Of a stretch of DNA of 64,000 nt, positions 1-9,240 are shown one piece after another (position 1 is the stretch's first letter; each line of letters opens with the position of its first letter). The stretch spans positions 62,001 through 126,000 of the forward strand of contig JANQRG010000011.1 of assembly GCA_028284665.1 (NCBI GenBank). Reading direction: 5' to 3'. The DNA comes from Croceivirga sp. (GTDB lineage Bacteria > Bacteroidota > Bacteroidia > Flavobacteriales > Flavobacteriaceae). The translations under genes were made by a program, and so were the position numbers. The notes under the pieces were generated by a model that was not told the DNA's origin, did not search any database, and was given only the letters and a program-made list of their open reading frames with translations.

Positions 1-315
1 CCAAAGTTTTCGTTCCTTGAGCCGGTCCAGATTGATAAGAAAGTCCTGAGAACGTTTTTCGCTGTAGTTCACTACATAGACGGAAACCTGGTACTTGTGT
101 TCCAGTAAATGCCGTGCCAGGGCAAGCCCATCTCCCCCATTGTTTCCAATACCGCAGAACAGTTGAAGAGTTACTGAATTTCCCTGTAGCCTTTTATGTA
201 ACCAATCAAAGATCCCTATTGCGGCCCGTTCCATTAGCGCATTACTGGAAATATTCTGCTTGGCTATTGTAAATTTGTCAGCTTCGTAGATTTGTTTTGC
301 CGATAGAATTTTCAT
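1..315 (-). CDS. nnr: NAD(P)H-hydrate epimerase / dehydratase, N-terminal part (cut by window edge)
   Basis: The first 105 codons of a leftward gene are visible, starting at an ATG on the minus strand at 315. The protein opens with MKILSAKQIYEAD and carries the GIGNNGGDG motif typical of the YjeF_N (NAD(P)HX epimerase) domain. The enzyme epimerises damaged, hydrated NAD(P)H. In most bacteria this domain is fused to an ADP/ATP-dependent dehydratase that completes the repair, but that part would lie outside the window. The start codon faces away from the thr operon, so the two share a divergent intergenic region. The family call is secure; whether the protein is bifunctional cannot be seen. Confidence 0.9.
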   Translation of the reverse strand, partial: MKILSAKQIYEADKFTIAKQNISSNALMERAAIGIFDWLHKRLQGNSVTLQLFCGIGNNGGDGLALARHLLEHKYQVSVYVVNYSEKRSQDFLINLDRLKERKLW

Positions 316-367
316 TTGACAACTTTAGTTAAGAAAATTTGACAATTTGATAAAAATTGAGGAACAA

Positions 368-398
368 TTTGAACTACTTGAACAAAATACTACTTTTG
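368..398 (+). promoter_or_regulatory. Bacteroidetal promoter of the thr operon
   Basis: A TTTG at 368-371 and TACTTTTG at 391-398 are separated by exactly 19 bases. This fits the Bacteroidota primary sigma consensus TTTG-N19-TAnnTTTG perfectly. Transcription should start around 402-406, giving a leader of about 155 nucleotides before thrA. A leader that long is consistent with the attenuator described separately. Confidence 0.7.
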
Positions 399-420
399 AC
401 CTGTTACCGTACTGATTCTT

Positions 421-544
421 ATGCAATTTACATATTCGGACAACATAGGTATTATTGTATTGGCCATGGGCAGCACAATCACTACTATTATTACCCCCTG
501 GGGGTAATAGTTCTTCTCATATTGTCCGCATTTTGCATTTTTTT
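421..544 (+). promoter_or_regulatory. Candidate thr attenuator: nested stems and U-tract around a leader ORF
   Basis: Two pairs of complementary arms flank the leader ORF: ATGCAA (421-426) with TTGCAT (533-538), and CGGACAA (437-443) with TTGTCCG (522-528). The 3' arm runs straight into seven T residues (538-544), as in an intrinsic terminator. Inside lies a third inverted repeat, ATTACC/GGTAAT around a C/G-rich centre (489-509), which overlaps the end of the leader ORF. My inference is that completed translation lets the inner hairpin fold and bring the outer arms together, ending transcription. A ribosome stalled on Thr/Ile codons would block this. The pairings are visible; the mechanism is not proven. 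Confidence 0.5.
466..507 (+). CDS. thrL: thr operon leader peptide, Thr/Ile-rich
   Basis: A 13-codon ORF, ATG 466 to TAA 505-507, encodes MGSTITTIITPWG. Seven consecutive codons (residues 4-10) are threonine or isoleucine: four Thr and three Ile. E. coli thrL has the same kind of Thr/Ile run, and those two amino acids are the end products of the pathway encoded downstream. It lies between the promoter (368-398) and thrA (562) and inside the inverted repeats of the candidate attenuator. No strong Shine-Dalgarno sequence is visible, which is normal for this phylum. The 64-residue reading frame at 357-551 overlaps it in another phase and looks spurious. Confidence 0.6.
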   Translation: MGSTITTIITPWG

Positions 545-561
545 ATCCTAATCAAATTCCT

Positions 562-3006
562 ATGAAAGTACTGAAATTTGGAGGCACTTCAGTAGCTAAT
601 GCTTCTAATATAAAACAAGTAAAAAAGATTGTAGCTGATACCGCTACCTCCCAACAGTTGGTTGTTGTCTCTGCATTAGGTGGAGTTACTGACCTAATAC
701 TAAATTGTTTGGAGTTGGCAGCAAAAAAAGATCCAGACTTTAAATCCGTTTTGGCAGAGATTGAGGAAAGGCATGTTACCACGGTCAAAGCATTATTCCC
801 GCTAACCCAACAGAGTTCGGTATTAGGTACCGTAAAAAGTAACCTTAATGAACTGGAAACCCTTGTGGAAGGCGCTTTCCTGATTGGGGAAAAGACCTCC
901 AGATTATCTGACAAAGTAGTGAGTTATGGAGAATTGCTTTCTTCATTTATTATAGCTACCTACTTTAAGACGGAAGGGTTATCAGCAGGGCTTAAAAACG
1001 GACGGGAATTGATATTTACGGACGACCAATTCGGGAAAGCCAATGTCGATTTCAAAACAACGAATACCGCTTGCGAAACCTACTTCAAAGGCTCCGATGA
1101 CCTTATCACTATTATACCGGGTTTCGTTTCCTCATCACTATCCGGTGACGCTACTACCCTTGGGCGTGGTGGTTCGGATTATACTGCTGCCATACTAGCG
1201 GCTGCGTTGAATGTTGAGGAACTGCAGATCTGGACAGATGTTAGCGGACTATATACGGCGAACCCCAGGTTAGTAAAACAGGCCAAAAGCGTACCACATA
1301 TTTCTTATGAGGAGGCCATGGAGCTTTCGCATTTTGGTGCAAAAGTAATCTATCCGCCCACCATTCAACCGGTATTGAGCAAAGGAATCCCTATTCGTAT
1401 AAAAAACACTTTCGATGCCGACCAGGAAGGCACTTATATCACAAAAAACAAGAATGGACAGGGCAAAACGGTTAGAGGGATCAGTCATGTTGGAGGGATT
1501 AGCTTGTTGTCATTGGAAGGCCCCGGAATGGTAGGTGTCCCTGGGATATCAAAACGATTTTTTGAAACTTTATCACTAGAGCAGATCAGCGTAGTTCTTA
1601 TAACGCAAGCTTCTTCAGAACATTCCATTTGCGTTGGTATTGCGGACAGCGATGTGGAAAGTGCTATTAAGGCAATCAATACCGTTTTTGAATTTGAAAT
1701 AACTTCCAAAAAAGTGCATCCTGTAGTAGTAGAAGGCGATTTGGCCATTATTGCTTTGGTAGGAGATAACATGAAAAGCCATCAAGGGCTAAGCGGAAAA
1801 ATGTTTAGTACTTTGGGAAGGAATAATGTGAATATCCGAGCTATCGCGCAGGGCGCCTCAGAAAGAAACATTTCGGCGGTAATCAAAAAAGAGGATGTAA
1901 AAAAGGCATTGAATGCGTTACATGAAACCTTCTTTGAAGAAAATACAAAACAGCTGAACCTTTTCGTAATGGGGGTGGGAAATGTAGGCGGGCGATTCCT
2001 GGCACAGATCAATCAACAAAGGAAATATTTAAAGAAAGAATTACAGCTAAACATCCGGGTAATTGGCATAGCAAACTCCAGAAAAATGCGCTTTGAAGAG
2101 GAGGGTATTGCCCTTGAAAATTGGCAATCTGCCCTCGAGGAAGGCACTCCTACGAATATGGAGGGCTTCCTCAAAAAGATTAAAACCTTCAATTATCGCA
2201 ACAGCATTTTTGTGGATAACACAGCAAGTGAAAGTGTAGCGGCTACCTATGCGGAATATTTGAAGAACAATATTGCGGTGGTTACCTGTAACAAGATTGC
2301 CTGTTCTTCCACATATGATAATTATTTGCATTTAAAAGCATTGTCCAGGCAATACAGCGCTCCATTTTTATTCGAGACGAATGTAGGCGCCGGTTTACCC
2401 ATAATTGATACCTTAAAGCACCTCATCGCCTCCGGGGATAAAGTCCATAAAATCCAGGCGGTGTTGTCCGGAAGCCTGAATTTTGTATTCAATACCTTTA
2501 ATGACCAAACCACCTTTCATGATGTTGTAAAGGCTGCACAGGAAGAAGGCTATACGGAGCCTGACCCCAGAATCGACCTGGGAGGCGTAGATGTTATGCG
2601 AAAAATACTCATCCTGGCGAGAGAAAGTGGATATGCTTTGGATAGTAAGGATATTGAAAACGATCATTTCTTACCGGCAGAAAGTTTAAACGCCTCAACG
2701 GTGGATCTGTTTTTTGAGACCTTAAAGGAGTATGAATCCGATTTTCAAGCTTTATATAAGAATACAGCAAGCAAAAATTGTAGGCTAAAATACGTAGCCC
2801 AATTTCAAGAGGGTAAAGCAAAAGTTGGACTACAGGAAATCCCCCAGGGGCATGACTTTTACAATCTGGAGGGGAGTGATAATATCGTACTTTTCTATAC
2901 CCAACGCTACCCTAAACAGCCGTTGATCGTTAAAGGTGCTGGCGCTGGTGCAGAAGTTACCGCATCGGGTATTTTTGCAGATATCATTAGAATCGGTAAT
3001 TTTTAG
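562..3006 (+). CDS. thrA: Bifunctional aspartokinase / homoserine dehydrogenase
   Basis: This 814-residue cytoplasmic enzyme catalyses the first step (aspartate to aspartyl phosphate) and third step (aspartate semialdehyde to homoserine) of threonine biosynthesis. The kinase domain starts with KFGGTS at residues 5-10 and has GRGGSD at about 201-206. Tandem ACT regulatory domains follow at about 310-460. The dehydrogenase starts at the NAD(P)-binding GVGNVGG at about 471-477 and contains the GSLNF substrate-loop motif. The length matches E. coli ThrA (820). It is the first gene of thrABC, preceded by a candidate Thr/Ile attenuator; the ACT domains also suggest feedback inhibition by threonine. 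Confidence 0.97.
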   Translation: MKVLKFGGTSVANASNIKQVKKIVADTATSQQLVVVSALGGVTDLILNCLELAAKKDPDFKSVLAEIEERHVTTVKALFPLTQQSSVLGTVKSNLNELETLVEGAFLIGEKTSRLSDKVVSYGELLSSFIIATYFKTEGLSAGLKNGRELIFTDDQFGKANVDFKTTNTACETYFKGSDDLITIIPGFVSSSLSGDATTLGRGGSDYTAAILAAALNVEELQIWTDVSGLYTANPRLVKQAKSVPHISYEEAMELSHFGAKVIYPPTIQPVLSKGIPIRIKNTFDADQEGTYITKNKNGQGKTVRGISHVGGISLLSLEGPGMVGVPGISKRFFETLSLEQISVVLITQASSEHSICVGIADSDVESAIKAINTVFEFEITSKKVHPVVVEGDLAIIALVGDNMKSHQGLSGKMFSTLGRNNVNIRAIAQGASERNISAVIKKEDVKKALNALHETFFEENTKQLNLFVMGVGNVGGRFLAQINQQRKYLKKELQLNIRVIGIANSRKMRFEEEGIALENWQSALEEGTPTNMEGFLKKIKTFNYRNSIFVDNTASESVAATYAEYLKNNIAVVTCNKIACSSTYDNYLHLKALSRQYSAPFLFETNVGAGLPIIDTLKHLIASGDKVHKIQAVLSGSLNFVFNTFNDQTTFHDVVKAAQEEGYTEPDPRIDLGGVDVMRKILILARESGYALDSKDIENDHFLPAESLNASTVDLFFETLKEYESDFQALYKNTASKNCRLKYVAQFQEGKAKVGLQEIPQGHDFYNLEGSDNIVLFYTQRYPKQPLIVKGAGAGAEVTASGIFADIIRIGNF

Positions 3007-3008
3007 GT

Positions 3009-3929
3009 ATGGAGGAATTAAAAGTGTTTTGTCCCGCTACTGTTGCTAACGTTTCATGTGGGTTCGATGTGCTGGGCATGGCTTTAGAGACGGTAGGTGA
3101 CGAAATGATCGTGAGGAAAACAGACTCCGAAGGAATAAAGATAACAGAGATTACAGGTCAGGAACTCCCGTTGGAAACTGAGAAAAACGTGGCCGGTGTA
3201 GCCGGATTGGCCCTTTTGGCGAAAAGTAAGGCTAGCTGCGGCTTCGAAATTACCATCCATAAGAAAATAAAACCGGGAAGTGGCATTGGAAGTAGTGCCG
3301 CGAGTAGTGCAGGAGCGGTTTGGGCTATAAATCATATGCTAGGACAACCGTTTACCCCGTTGGAGTTAGTCCACTTTGCAATGCAGGGAGAAAAATTAGC
3401 CAGTAATGTGGCTCACGCGGATAATGTAGCGCCAGCCCTTTTCGGGGGATTCACCTTAATACGAAGTTATACCCCACTTGATGTGGTGCAGCTACCTGTA
3501 CCCCAAAAGCTCTTTGCAACGGTAATACACCCTCAAATTGAAATAAAAACATCTGACTCGCGAAAAATCCTCAAAACTGGGATTACACTGGAAACCGGGA
3601 TAAAACAATGGGGGAACCTGGGAGGCCTTATTGCCGGACTTTTTAAGGAGGATTATGAATTGATAGGGCGTTCCCTGGAAGACCATGTTGTGGAACCCGT
3701 ACGTTCTCTGCTAATTCCAATGTTTGACACTATCAAGAAGGAGGCCATAGCGGCTGGTGCACTTGGCGTCGGAATTTCAGGATCCGGTCCTTCAATTTTT
3801 GCACTTTCTAAGGGGCAAGCCGCTGCTGACAATGTAGCAGAAGCCATGGCCGGTGTATATCACGATACAGATCTGGACTTTGAAGTGCACGTTTCCGGGA
3901 TTTGTTCAACAGGGGTCAAGCCCATTTAA
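3009..3929 (+). CDS. thrB: Homoserine kinase
   Basis: This 306-residue GHMP-family kinase phosphorylates homoserine to O-phosphohomoserine, the substrate of threonine synthase. The ATP-binding glycine-rich loop PGSGIGSSAASS sits at about residues 89-100, and a second glycine-rich motif (GVGISGSGPS) is near residue 255. The ATG lies two bases after the thrA stop, so translation is probably coupled. Length is normal for the family (about 300-310). Confidence 0.96.
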   Translation: MEELKVFCPATVANVSCGFDVLGMALETVGDEMIVRKTDSEGIKITEITGQELPLETEKNVAGVAGLALLAKSKASCGFEITIHKKIKPGSGIGSSAASSAGAVWAINHMLGQPFTPLELVHFAMQGEKLASNVAHADNVAPALFGGFTLIRSYTPLDVVQLPVPQKLFATVIHPQIEIKTSDSRKILKTGITLETGIKQWGNLGGLIAGLFKEDYELIGRSLEDHVVEPVRSLLIPMFDTIKKEAIAAGALGVGISGSGPSIFALSKGQAAADNVAEAMAGVYHDTDLDFEVHVSGICSTGVKPI

Positions 3930-3937
3930 ATGATCGC

Positions 3938-5233
3938 ATGAAGTTTTACAGCCTTAATAATCCTGAACATCACGTTAGCTTCAAAGAAGCTGTGATCAAT
4001 GGGATTGCTCCGGATAGGGGATTATATTTTCCGGAGCAGATACAATCTTTGCCTGCCGCTTTCTTTGAGGAAATTGAGTCCCTATCTGATCAGGAGATCG
4101 CCTACAGCGCCATGCTGCAATTTGTTGGTGATACCATCCCTCCAGAAAAACTCCGTGAAATAGTGCATCAAATGCTAGATTTTGATTTTCCCCTGGTTAC
4201 ACTGGAAGAAAACATTGCAGTTTTGGAACTATTCCACGGCCCCACAATGGCCTTTAAAGATGTTGGAGCACGATTTATGGCGTATTGTCTGGGTTATTTT
4301 TCCGAAGGAAATCGGGAAGAAGTGACTGTTCTTGTGGCCACTTCCGGTGATACCGGTGGTGCAGTAGCCAATGGATTTCTTGGTGTGAAAGGGGTTCAGG
4401 TAGTAATACTATATCCCAGCGGTAAGGTAAGTGAAATACAGGAAAAGCAGTTAACCACACTGGGGCAAAACATCACTGCACTGGAAGTGACCGGAACCTT
4501 TGACGATTGCCAACAAATGGTAAAAAAGGCTTTCTTGGATAAAGAAATCAGGAAACACCGCAAGCTAACTTCTGCCAACAGCATCAACGTAGCACGATGG
4601 CTGCCCCAGTTGTTTTATTTTCTATTTGCTTTTAAGAAGGCGAAGTCAATCGGTAAAGAAATCGTTTTTGCCGTACCCTCCGGTAACTTCGGGAATATTT
4701 GTGCGGGGATTGTCGCTCAAAAGCTGGGAATGCCGGCACGTCACTTTGTGGCAGCCACCAATAGCAATGATGTGGTTCCCCACTTTATGCGTACCAGGCA
4801 GTATCAACCAAAAGTAGCTAAATCCACGATTTCCAATGCGATGGATGTGGGCGATCCGAGTAATTTTGTCCGAATTCTAAACCTTTTCGATAACGACTTT
4901 ACTATGTTATCCCAAAATTTTTCTTCCTATTCCTTCTCGGATAAGGCCACCAAAGCAACTATGAAGTCGATTTATAATAGTTATGGATACCTTATGGATC
5001 CTCACGGCGCGGTGGGCTATTTAGGTTTAAAAAAGTACCTGGAAAACTGCCCGGATTGCTATGGTATCTTTTTGGAAACAGCGCACCCCGTGAAGTTTTT
5101 ACCGGTAGTAGAGGAGACTTTAGGGTTCGTACCTGATATCCCTCCCCAAATTCAAAAAGTGATGACAGGCAAAAAAAGCACGATCCAGATTGCCACCTAT
5201 GATGACCTTAAGGCATATTTGTCAAAAAATTGA
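3938..5233 (+). CDS. thrC: Threonine synthase
   Basis: A PLP-dependent enzyme of 431 residues that converts O-phosphohomoserine to threonine. The PLP lysine is K107 in the MAFKDVG motif, and the SGDTGGA phosphate-binding motif follows. The frame could be extended upstream to a TTG at 3902, but the ATG at 3938 gives MKFYSLNNPEH, the usual family N-terminus, and lies 8 bases after the thrB stop. It is the last gene of thrABC. No strong terminator is visible in the roughly 105 bases before gcvT. Confidence 0.96.
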   Translation: MKFYSLNNPEHHVSFKEAVINGIAPDRGLYFPEQIQSLPAAFFEEIESLSDQEIAYSAMLQFVGDTIPPEKLREIVHQMLDFDFPLVTLEENIAVLELFHGPTMAFKDVGARFMAYCLGYFSEGNREEVTVLVATSGDTGGAVANGFLGVKGVQVVILYPSGKVSEIQEKQLTTLGQNITALEVTGTFDDCQQMVKKAFLDKEIRKHRKLTSANSINVARWLPQLFYFLFAFKKAKSIGKEIVFAVPSGNFGNICAGIVAQKLGMPARHFVAATNSNDVVPHFMRTRQYQPKVAKSTISNAMDVGDPSNFVRILNLFDNDFTMLSQNFSSYSFSDKATKATMKSIYNSYGYLMDPHGAVGYLGLKKYLENCPDCYGIFLETAHPVKFLPVVEETLGFVPDIPPQIQKVMTGKKSTIQIATYDDLKAYLSKN

Positions 5234-5339
5234 GTTTTCCAAAAAAAGCAATCAACACCCCTTTGTTTAAAACATCGCTATGCATTTTTAGTAAGCAGTT
5301 TTTAATTCGATATTTTTATGTTGAATTAAAGCTTTTTTT

Positions 5340-6428
5340 ATGAAGACAACCGCACTCACTGATATCCATATAGCGCTTGGAGCGAAGATGGTGCCTTTTG
5401 CCGGTTATCAGATGCCGGTCTCCTATGAAGGGGTGAATATAGAACATGAGACGGTTAGAAATCATATGGGAGTATTTGATGTTTCCCATATGGGTGAATT
5501 TCTGATTGAAGGGCCCAATGCTTTGGATCTGGTACAAAAGGTTACCTCCAATGATGCCACAAAACTTACCGTTGGGAAAGCACAATACAGTTGTATGCCC
5601 AATGAAAGTGGAGGTATTGTGGATGATCTGATTGTGTATCGGGTTAAGGAGGAGACCTACTTATTGGTAGTAAATGCAGCTAATATTGAAAAAGACTGGG
5701 AACACATCGCCAGATACAATACTACCATTAAGGCGGGTATGCGTAATATTTCTGACGACTACTCCCTACTTGCCATCCAGGGACCAAAGGCGGTTGAAGC
5801 TATGCAATCCCTTTCCTCACATGACCTTGCAGCGATAAAGTTTTACCATTTTATTGTTGGGGACTTTGCAGGTATTGAACATGTCATAATTTCGGCCACA
5901 GGATATACCGGCTCCGGTGGGTTCGAGGTCTATTGTAAAAACTCCGAAGCAGCACAGATCTGGGAGAAGGTGTTCGAAGCAGGAAAAGCCTATGGGATCA
6001 AACCTATAGGTCTTGCAGCACGTGACACCCTACGCCTGGAAATGGGGTATTGCCTGTACGGTAATGATATTGACGATACTACCTCTCCTTTTGAAGCAGG
6101 ACTTGGGTGGATCACAAAATTCACCAAGGATTTTGTGAACTCCGAAGCACTGCAACTAGAAAAAGAGCATGGGCCAGAACGAAAGCTTGTAGGGTTTGCG
6201 TTAACCGAAAAAGGAATTCCACGACAGGGGTATCCCATACTAAGTAGCGAAGGAAAGGAGATCGGGAAAGTGACTTCCGGCACAATGTCCCCTTCCCTGG
6301 GGAAAGGGATTGGATTGGGGTATGTTCCCCCTGATTTTGCTGCTGCAGGCACTGCAATTCAAATCCAAATCAGGAAAAACCATGTTCCGGCCACCATAAC
6401 TAAGCCTCCTTTTTACAAACAGAGTTAA
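5340..6428 (+). CDS. gcvT: Aminomethyltransferase (glycine cleavage T protein)
   Basis: This 362-residue protein is the T subunit of the glycine cleavage system. It moves the aminomethyl group from lipoylated H protein to tetrahydrofolate, releasing ammonia. The N-terminus ([18 protein letters not shown]), the VSHMGE motif and the GFEVY segment are standard for the family. The other glycine cleavage genes (gcvH, gcvP) are not nearby, which is common in this phylum. The 105-base upstream gap is AT-rich with no exact TAnnTTTG box. The gene stops on the base before the glsA ATG, so the two probably share an mRNA. Confidence 0.96.
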   Translation: MKTTALTDIHIALGAKMVPFAGYQMPVSYEGVNIEHETVRNHMGVFDVSHMGEFLIEGPNALDLVQKVTSNDATKLTVGKAQYSCMPNESGGIVDDLIVYRVKEETYLLVVNAANIEKDWEHIARYNTTIKAGMRNISDDYSLLAIQGPKAVEAMQSLSSHDLAAIKFYHFIVGDFAGIEHVIISATGYTGSGGFEVYCKNSEAAQIWEKVFEAGKAYGIKPIGLAARDTLRLEMGYCLYGNDIDDTTSPFEAGLGWITKFTKDFVNSEALQLEKEHGPERKLVGFALTEKGIPRQGYPILSSEGKEIGKVTSGTMSPSLGKGIGLGYVPPDFAAAGTAIQIQIRKNHVPATITKPPFYKQS

Positions 6429-7340
6429 ATGGATTACCAAAGTCTTCTTAACACCATCTTTGATGAAGTAAATAAAAAGAAGGAGCGTGGTAAAGTGGCC
6501 GATTATATCCCGGAACTCGCTAAGATAGCTCCCCATAAATTTGGTATAGCATTTGCGGATGAAGCAGGTAGACTCTATAGCTGTGGTGATGCTAAGGAGC
6601 AATTTTCCATTCAAAGTATTTCCAAGGTGCTTACACTTTCTTTAGCGTTTTCGGTTTTAGGGGATGATTTATGGCAACGTGTTGGGGTTGAACCTTCCGG
6701 TGATCCTTTTAATCACCTTTCCTTGTTGGAGCAGGAACAGGGAAAACCGAGAAACCCACTGATAAATGCCGGAGCTATAGTTATTGCCGATATTCTGGTA
6801 TCTCATTTCGAAAACCCGAAAGAGACGCTATTAGACTTTGTCCAAAAAATTGCAAATGATCCCTCCATTTCTTTTGATGAGAGTGTAGCCATTTCAGAAA
6901 AAGAAACCGGATTTAGGAACTATGCCGCAGCGTATCTCATTAAGTCTTTTGGAAATCTGGAAAACGATGTAGACACCGTCCTGGATTTTTACTTTCATCA
7001 ATGTGCATTGCGCATGTCTTGTGAGCAACTGGCAAAAGTGTTCTTTATTTATGCCAATCGAGGCAAGTGTTTGCAGAATAATCCTTATTTAAATGTGCCT
7101 CAGGTAAAGCGAATCAATGCGCTAATGCTAACCTGTGGATTTTACGATGAGGCCGGGGAATTTGCTTTTGAAGTGGGCTTACCCGGGAAAAGTGGTGTTG
7201 GTGGAGGTATCGTAGCACTACTCCCGGAGAAATTTTGTATTGCAACATGGTCCCCGGGATTGAATGAAAAAGGAAATTCCAGGCTTGGCATGGAAACCCT
7301 GGAAAAATTGACCACTAAAACTGGATTGTCCATATTTTGA
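6429..7340 (+). CDS. glsA: Glutaminase A
   Basis: A 303-residue serine-dependent glutaminase of the beta-lactamase fold, hydrolysing glutamine to glutamate and ammonia. The catalytic Ser-x-x-Lys pair is S63 and K66 in the QSISKV segment, and the glycine-rich GKSGVGGGI motif near residue 255 fits the family. Length matches E. coli YneH/YbaS (about 308). Its ATG follows the gcvT stop directly, and its stop overlaps the next start. Confidence 0.95.
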   Translation: MDYQSLLNTIFDEVNKKKERGKVADYIPELAKIAPHKFGIAFADEAGRLYSCGDAKEQFSIQSISKVLTLSLAFSVLGDDLWQRVGVEPSGDPFNHLSLLEQEQGKPRNPLINAGAIVIADILVSHFENPKETLLDFVQKIANDPSISFDESVAISEKETGFRNYAAAYLIKSFGNLENDVDTVLDFYFHQCALRMSCEQLAKVFFIYANRGKCLQNNPYLNVPQVKRINALMLTCGFYDEAGEFAFEVGLPGKSGVGGGIVALLPEKFCIATWSPGLNEKGNSRLGMETLEKLTTKTGLSIF

Positions 7341-8158
7341 AAAAGAATAAAATTCTCATCCTTGGAGCAAGCGGGTTTATCGGCAGAGCATTATATAAAG
7401 AATTCTGCAACTATTTCGATACCTATGGCACCTATTATTCCAGCCGATCTTTTGCTGCCAACGAACATTTTTTCCGTTACGATATCCGTGAAGATGATAT
7501 TTTCCGACTCCTGGAAAAAATACGGCCGGACTACATTGTATCTGCCTTAAGAGGTAACTTCCCGGCGCAAATTCAGGCGCATCTCCATCTCATGGAATAC
7601 TTGACCAAGAATAGCTGTAAACTGTATTTTATTTCGTCAGCCAACGTTTTTGATGCCTATAGTAAATTTCCTTCTTACGAGTTTGATAAGACGCTTTCTC
7701 AGAGTATTTATGGCAAATTAAAGATCCGAATAGAAAACATGATGTTGAGAATGCCGGAAGAAAAGATAGCCATCCTTCGGGTCCCTATGGTATTTGGCAA
7801 TGCTTCTCCGCGTCTCAAAGAAATAAAACGCCTTTTGGATGCACACGAACCTGTAGAAGTATTTCCCAATCTGATCATCAATGTTACTACGGATGACCGG
7901 TTAACACAGCAAATCCATTACCTAATCAATAGAAAGAAGACCGGTATTTACCATCTGGGTAGTAAAGATCTGGTTCATCATGAAGATTTTATTCGAGAAG
8001 TCATTAAGAGAATGGGCAATTACCATCCGTTGTTAAAAAAGGTTTACACTACAAATGATGATCGATACCTGGCCGCTTTACCCAAAGAAAACCGATTACC
8101 AAAAAATCTGCGTTTTTCGTATCAAGAAGTTATAGACCACCATCTGTCTGTAGAGTGA
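7337..8158 (+). CDS. NAD-dependent epimerase / dTDP-4-dehydrorhamnose reductase-like SDR protein
   Basis: A 273-residue extended short-chain dehydrogenase. The Rossmann motif GASGFIG is at about residues 9-15 and the catalytic YGKLK (YxxxK) is near residue 130, followed by an RVPMVFG segment as in RmlD-like sugar-nucleotide reductases. The substrate cannot be told from the sequence, and no nucleotide-sugar genes are nearby. The start is a TTG overlapping the glsA stop by four bases; no ATG gives a complete Rossmann strand. Confidence 0.75.
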   Translation: MKKNKILILGASGFIGRALYKEFCNYFDTYGTYYSSRSFAANEHFFRYDIREDDIFRLLEKIRPDYIVSALRGNFPAQIQAHLHLMEYLTKNSCKLYFISSANVFDAYSKFPSYEFDKTLSQSIYGKLKIRIENMMLRMPEEKIAILRVPMVFGNASPRLKEIKRLLDAHEPVEVFPNLIINVTTDDRLTQQIHYLINRKKTGIYHLGSKDLVHHEDFIREVIKRMGNYHPLLKKVYTTNDDRYLAALPKENRLPKNLRFSYQEVIDHHLSVE

Positions 8159-8176
8159 AATCCGTAACTTTAAGGT

Positions 8177-8461
8177 ATGGAAAAATTAAACGAAACCGAG
8201 TTAGTTGAACACCTTAAGGGCCTGCCCGGCTGGGAGTTCCATCAGGGATCTATTGTCAAATCCTTTCAATTTAAAGACTTTAAAGAGGCGTTTTCTGTTA
8301 TGACCAGAATAGCCTTCGAATGTGAAATACAAAACCATCATCCCAACTGGGAAAATGTGTATAATACCCTTACCATTGCGTTAAACACCCATGATGTTGG
8401 GGGTATTACACTGAACGACATCACTTTGGCCAAAACCATAGAGGCCATAATTAATGGGTGA
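8177..8461 (+). CDS. phhB: Pterin-4a-carbinolamine dehydratase (4a-hydroxytetrahydrobiopterin dehydratase)
   Basis: A 94-residue single-domain protein that dehydrates 4a-hydroxytetrahydropterin, regenerating cofactor for aromatic amino acid hydroxylases. The catalytic signature NHHPNW is at residues 53-58 (H54, H55), and a further histidine is H72 in the NTHDVGG segment. Length is typical (90-115). It starts 18 bases after the reductase stop, suggesting a shared transcript. No phenylalanine hydroxylase gene is in the window. Confidence 0.93.
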   Translation: MEKLNETELVEHLKGLPGWEFHQGSIVKSFQFKDFKEAFSVMTRIAFECEIQNHHPNWENVYNTLTIALNTHDVGGITLNDITLAKTIEAIING

Positions 8462-8497
8462 TCTCCTTTCTATTTTTTTACATGTAACCGCTTTTTT

Positions 8498-8505
8498 TAA
8501 ATTTG
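8498..8505 (+). promoter_or_regulatory. Candidate -7 promoter element for yebC
   Basis: TAAATTTG matches the Bacteroidota -7 consensus TAnnTTTG and lies 24 bases before the yebC ATG. The -33 position holds only a run of T residues (8472-8479) rather than a clean TTTG, so this is a moderate call. Confidence 0.4.
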
Positions 8506-8529
8506 AACTTTCCTAATAAATAACTTGGT

Positions 8530-9240
8530 ATGGGAAGAGCATTTGAATTTAGAAAAGCACGAAAAATGAAACGCTGGGCAGCCATGTCCAAAGCGTTTAC
8601 TAGGATTGGGAAAGATATCGTCATGGCAGTTAAGGAAGGAGGTCCCGACCCGGATGCTAATTCCCGCTTACGTGCTGTAATTCAGAATGCCAAGGCCGTT
8701 AATATGCCCAAAGACAATATTGAACGGGCCATAAAACGGGCAAGTGACAAGTCTCAGGGCGACTACAAAGAAGTACTCTTTGAGGGGTATGCCCCGCATG
8801 GCATTGCGATACTTATTGAAACCGCCACCGATAACAATACCCGCACGGTAGCCAACATCCGCAGCTACTTCAATAAATGCAATGGAAGCCTGGGAACTTC
8901 AGGTTCTGTTGAATTTATGTTTGACCATACTTGTAATTTCAGGATCGATGCTGAGGGAATAGACCCTGAGGAACTGGAATTAGAAATGATCGACTTTGGT
9001 GCGGAAGAAGTATTTGTGGATGAGGATGGTATTTTGATCTATGCGCCTTTTGAAAGTTTTGGGGATATTCAAAAAGAGCTTGAATCCCGAAATATTGAAA
9101 TCCTTTCCTCCGGATTTGAGCGTATTCCACAAGTAACTAAAGACCTCAATGAAGAACAGATAGCTGACGTAGAGAAGTTATTGGAAAAGATTGAAGAGGA
9201 CGATGACGTACAGAACGTGTACCATACCATGAAGGAATAG
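8530..9240 (+). CDS. yebC: YebC/PmpR family regulatory or ribosome-rescue protein
   Basis: A 236-residue cytoplasmic protein of the universally distributed YebC (TACO1-like) family. The N-terminus MGRAFEFRKARKMKRW, the DPDANSRLR segment and the GGPGSVxF-like region (GTSGSVEFMF) are diagnostic. Members have been described as DNA-binding regulators and, more recently, as helpers of translation through proline stretches; the sequence does not decide between these. It is in the position of a single-gene unit, with 186 non-coding bases following. Confidence 0.93.
   Translation: MGRAFEFRKARKMKRWAAMSKAFTRIGKDIVMAVKEGGPDPDANSRLRAVIQNAKAVNMPKDNIERAIKRASDKSQGDYKEVLFEGYAPHGIAILIETATDNNTRTVANIRSYFNKCNGSLGTSGSVEFMFDHTCNFRIDAEGIDPEELELEMIDFGAEEVFVDEDGILIYAPFESFGDIQKELESRNIEILSSGFERIPQVTKDLNEEQIADVEKLLEKIEEDDDVQNVYHTMKE

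Noticed and set aside
357-551. 64-codon reading frame over the thr leader
   Set aside because: It overlaps the promoter and the Thr/Ile leader ORF in another phase, has low-complexity tyrosine- and histidine-rich sequence and no family resemblance. The 13-codon ORF at 466-507 explains the region better.
562-5233. Extra promoter or terminator within thrABC
   Set aside because: Gaps are 2 and 8 bases and show no motif; the three genes are best seen as one operon.
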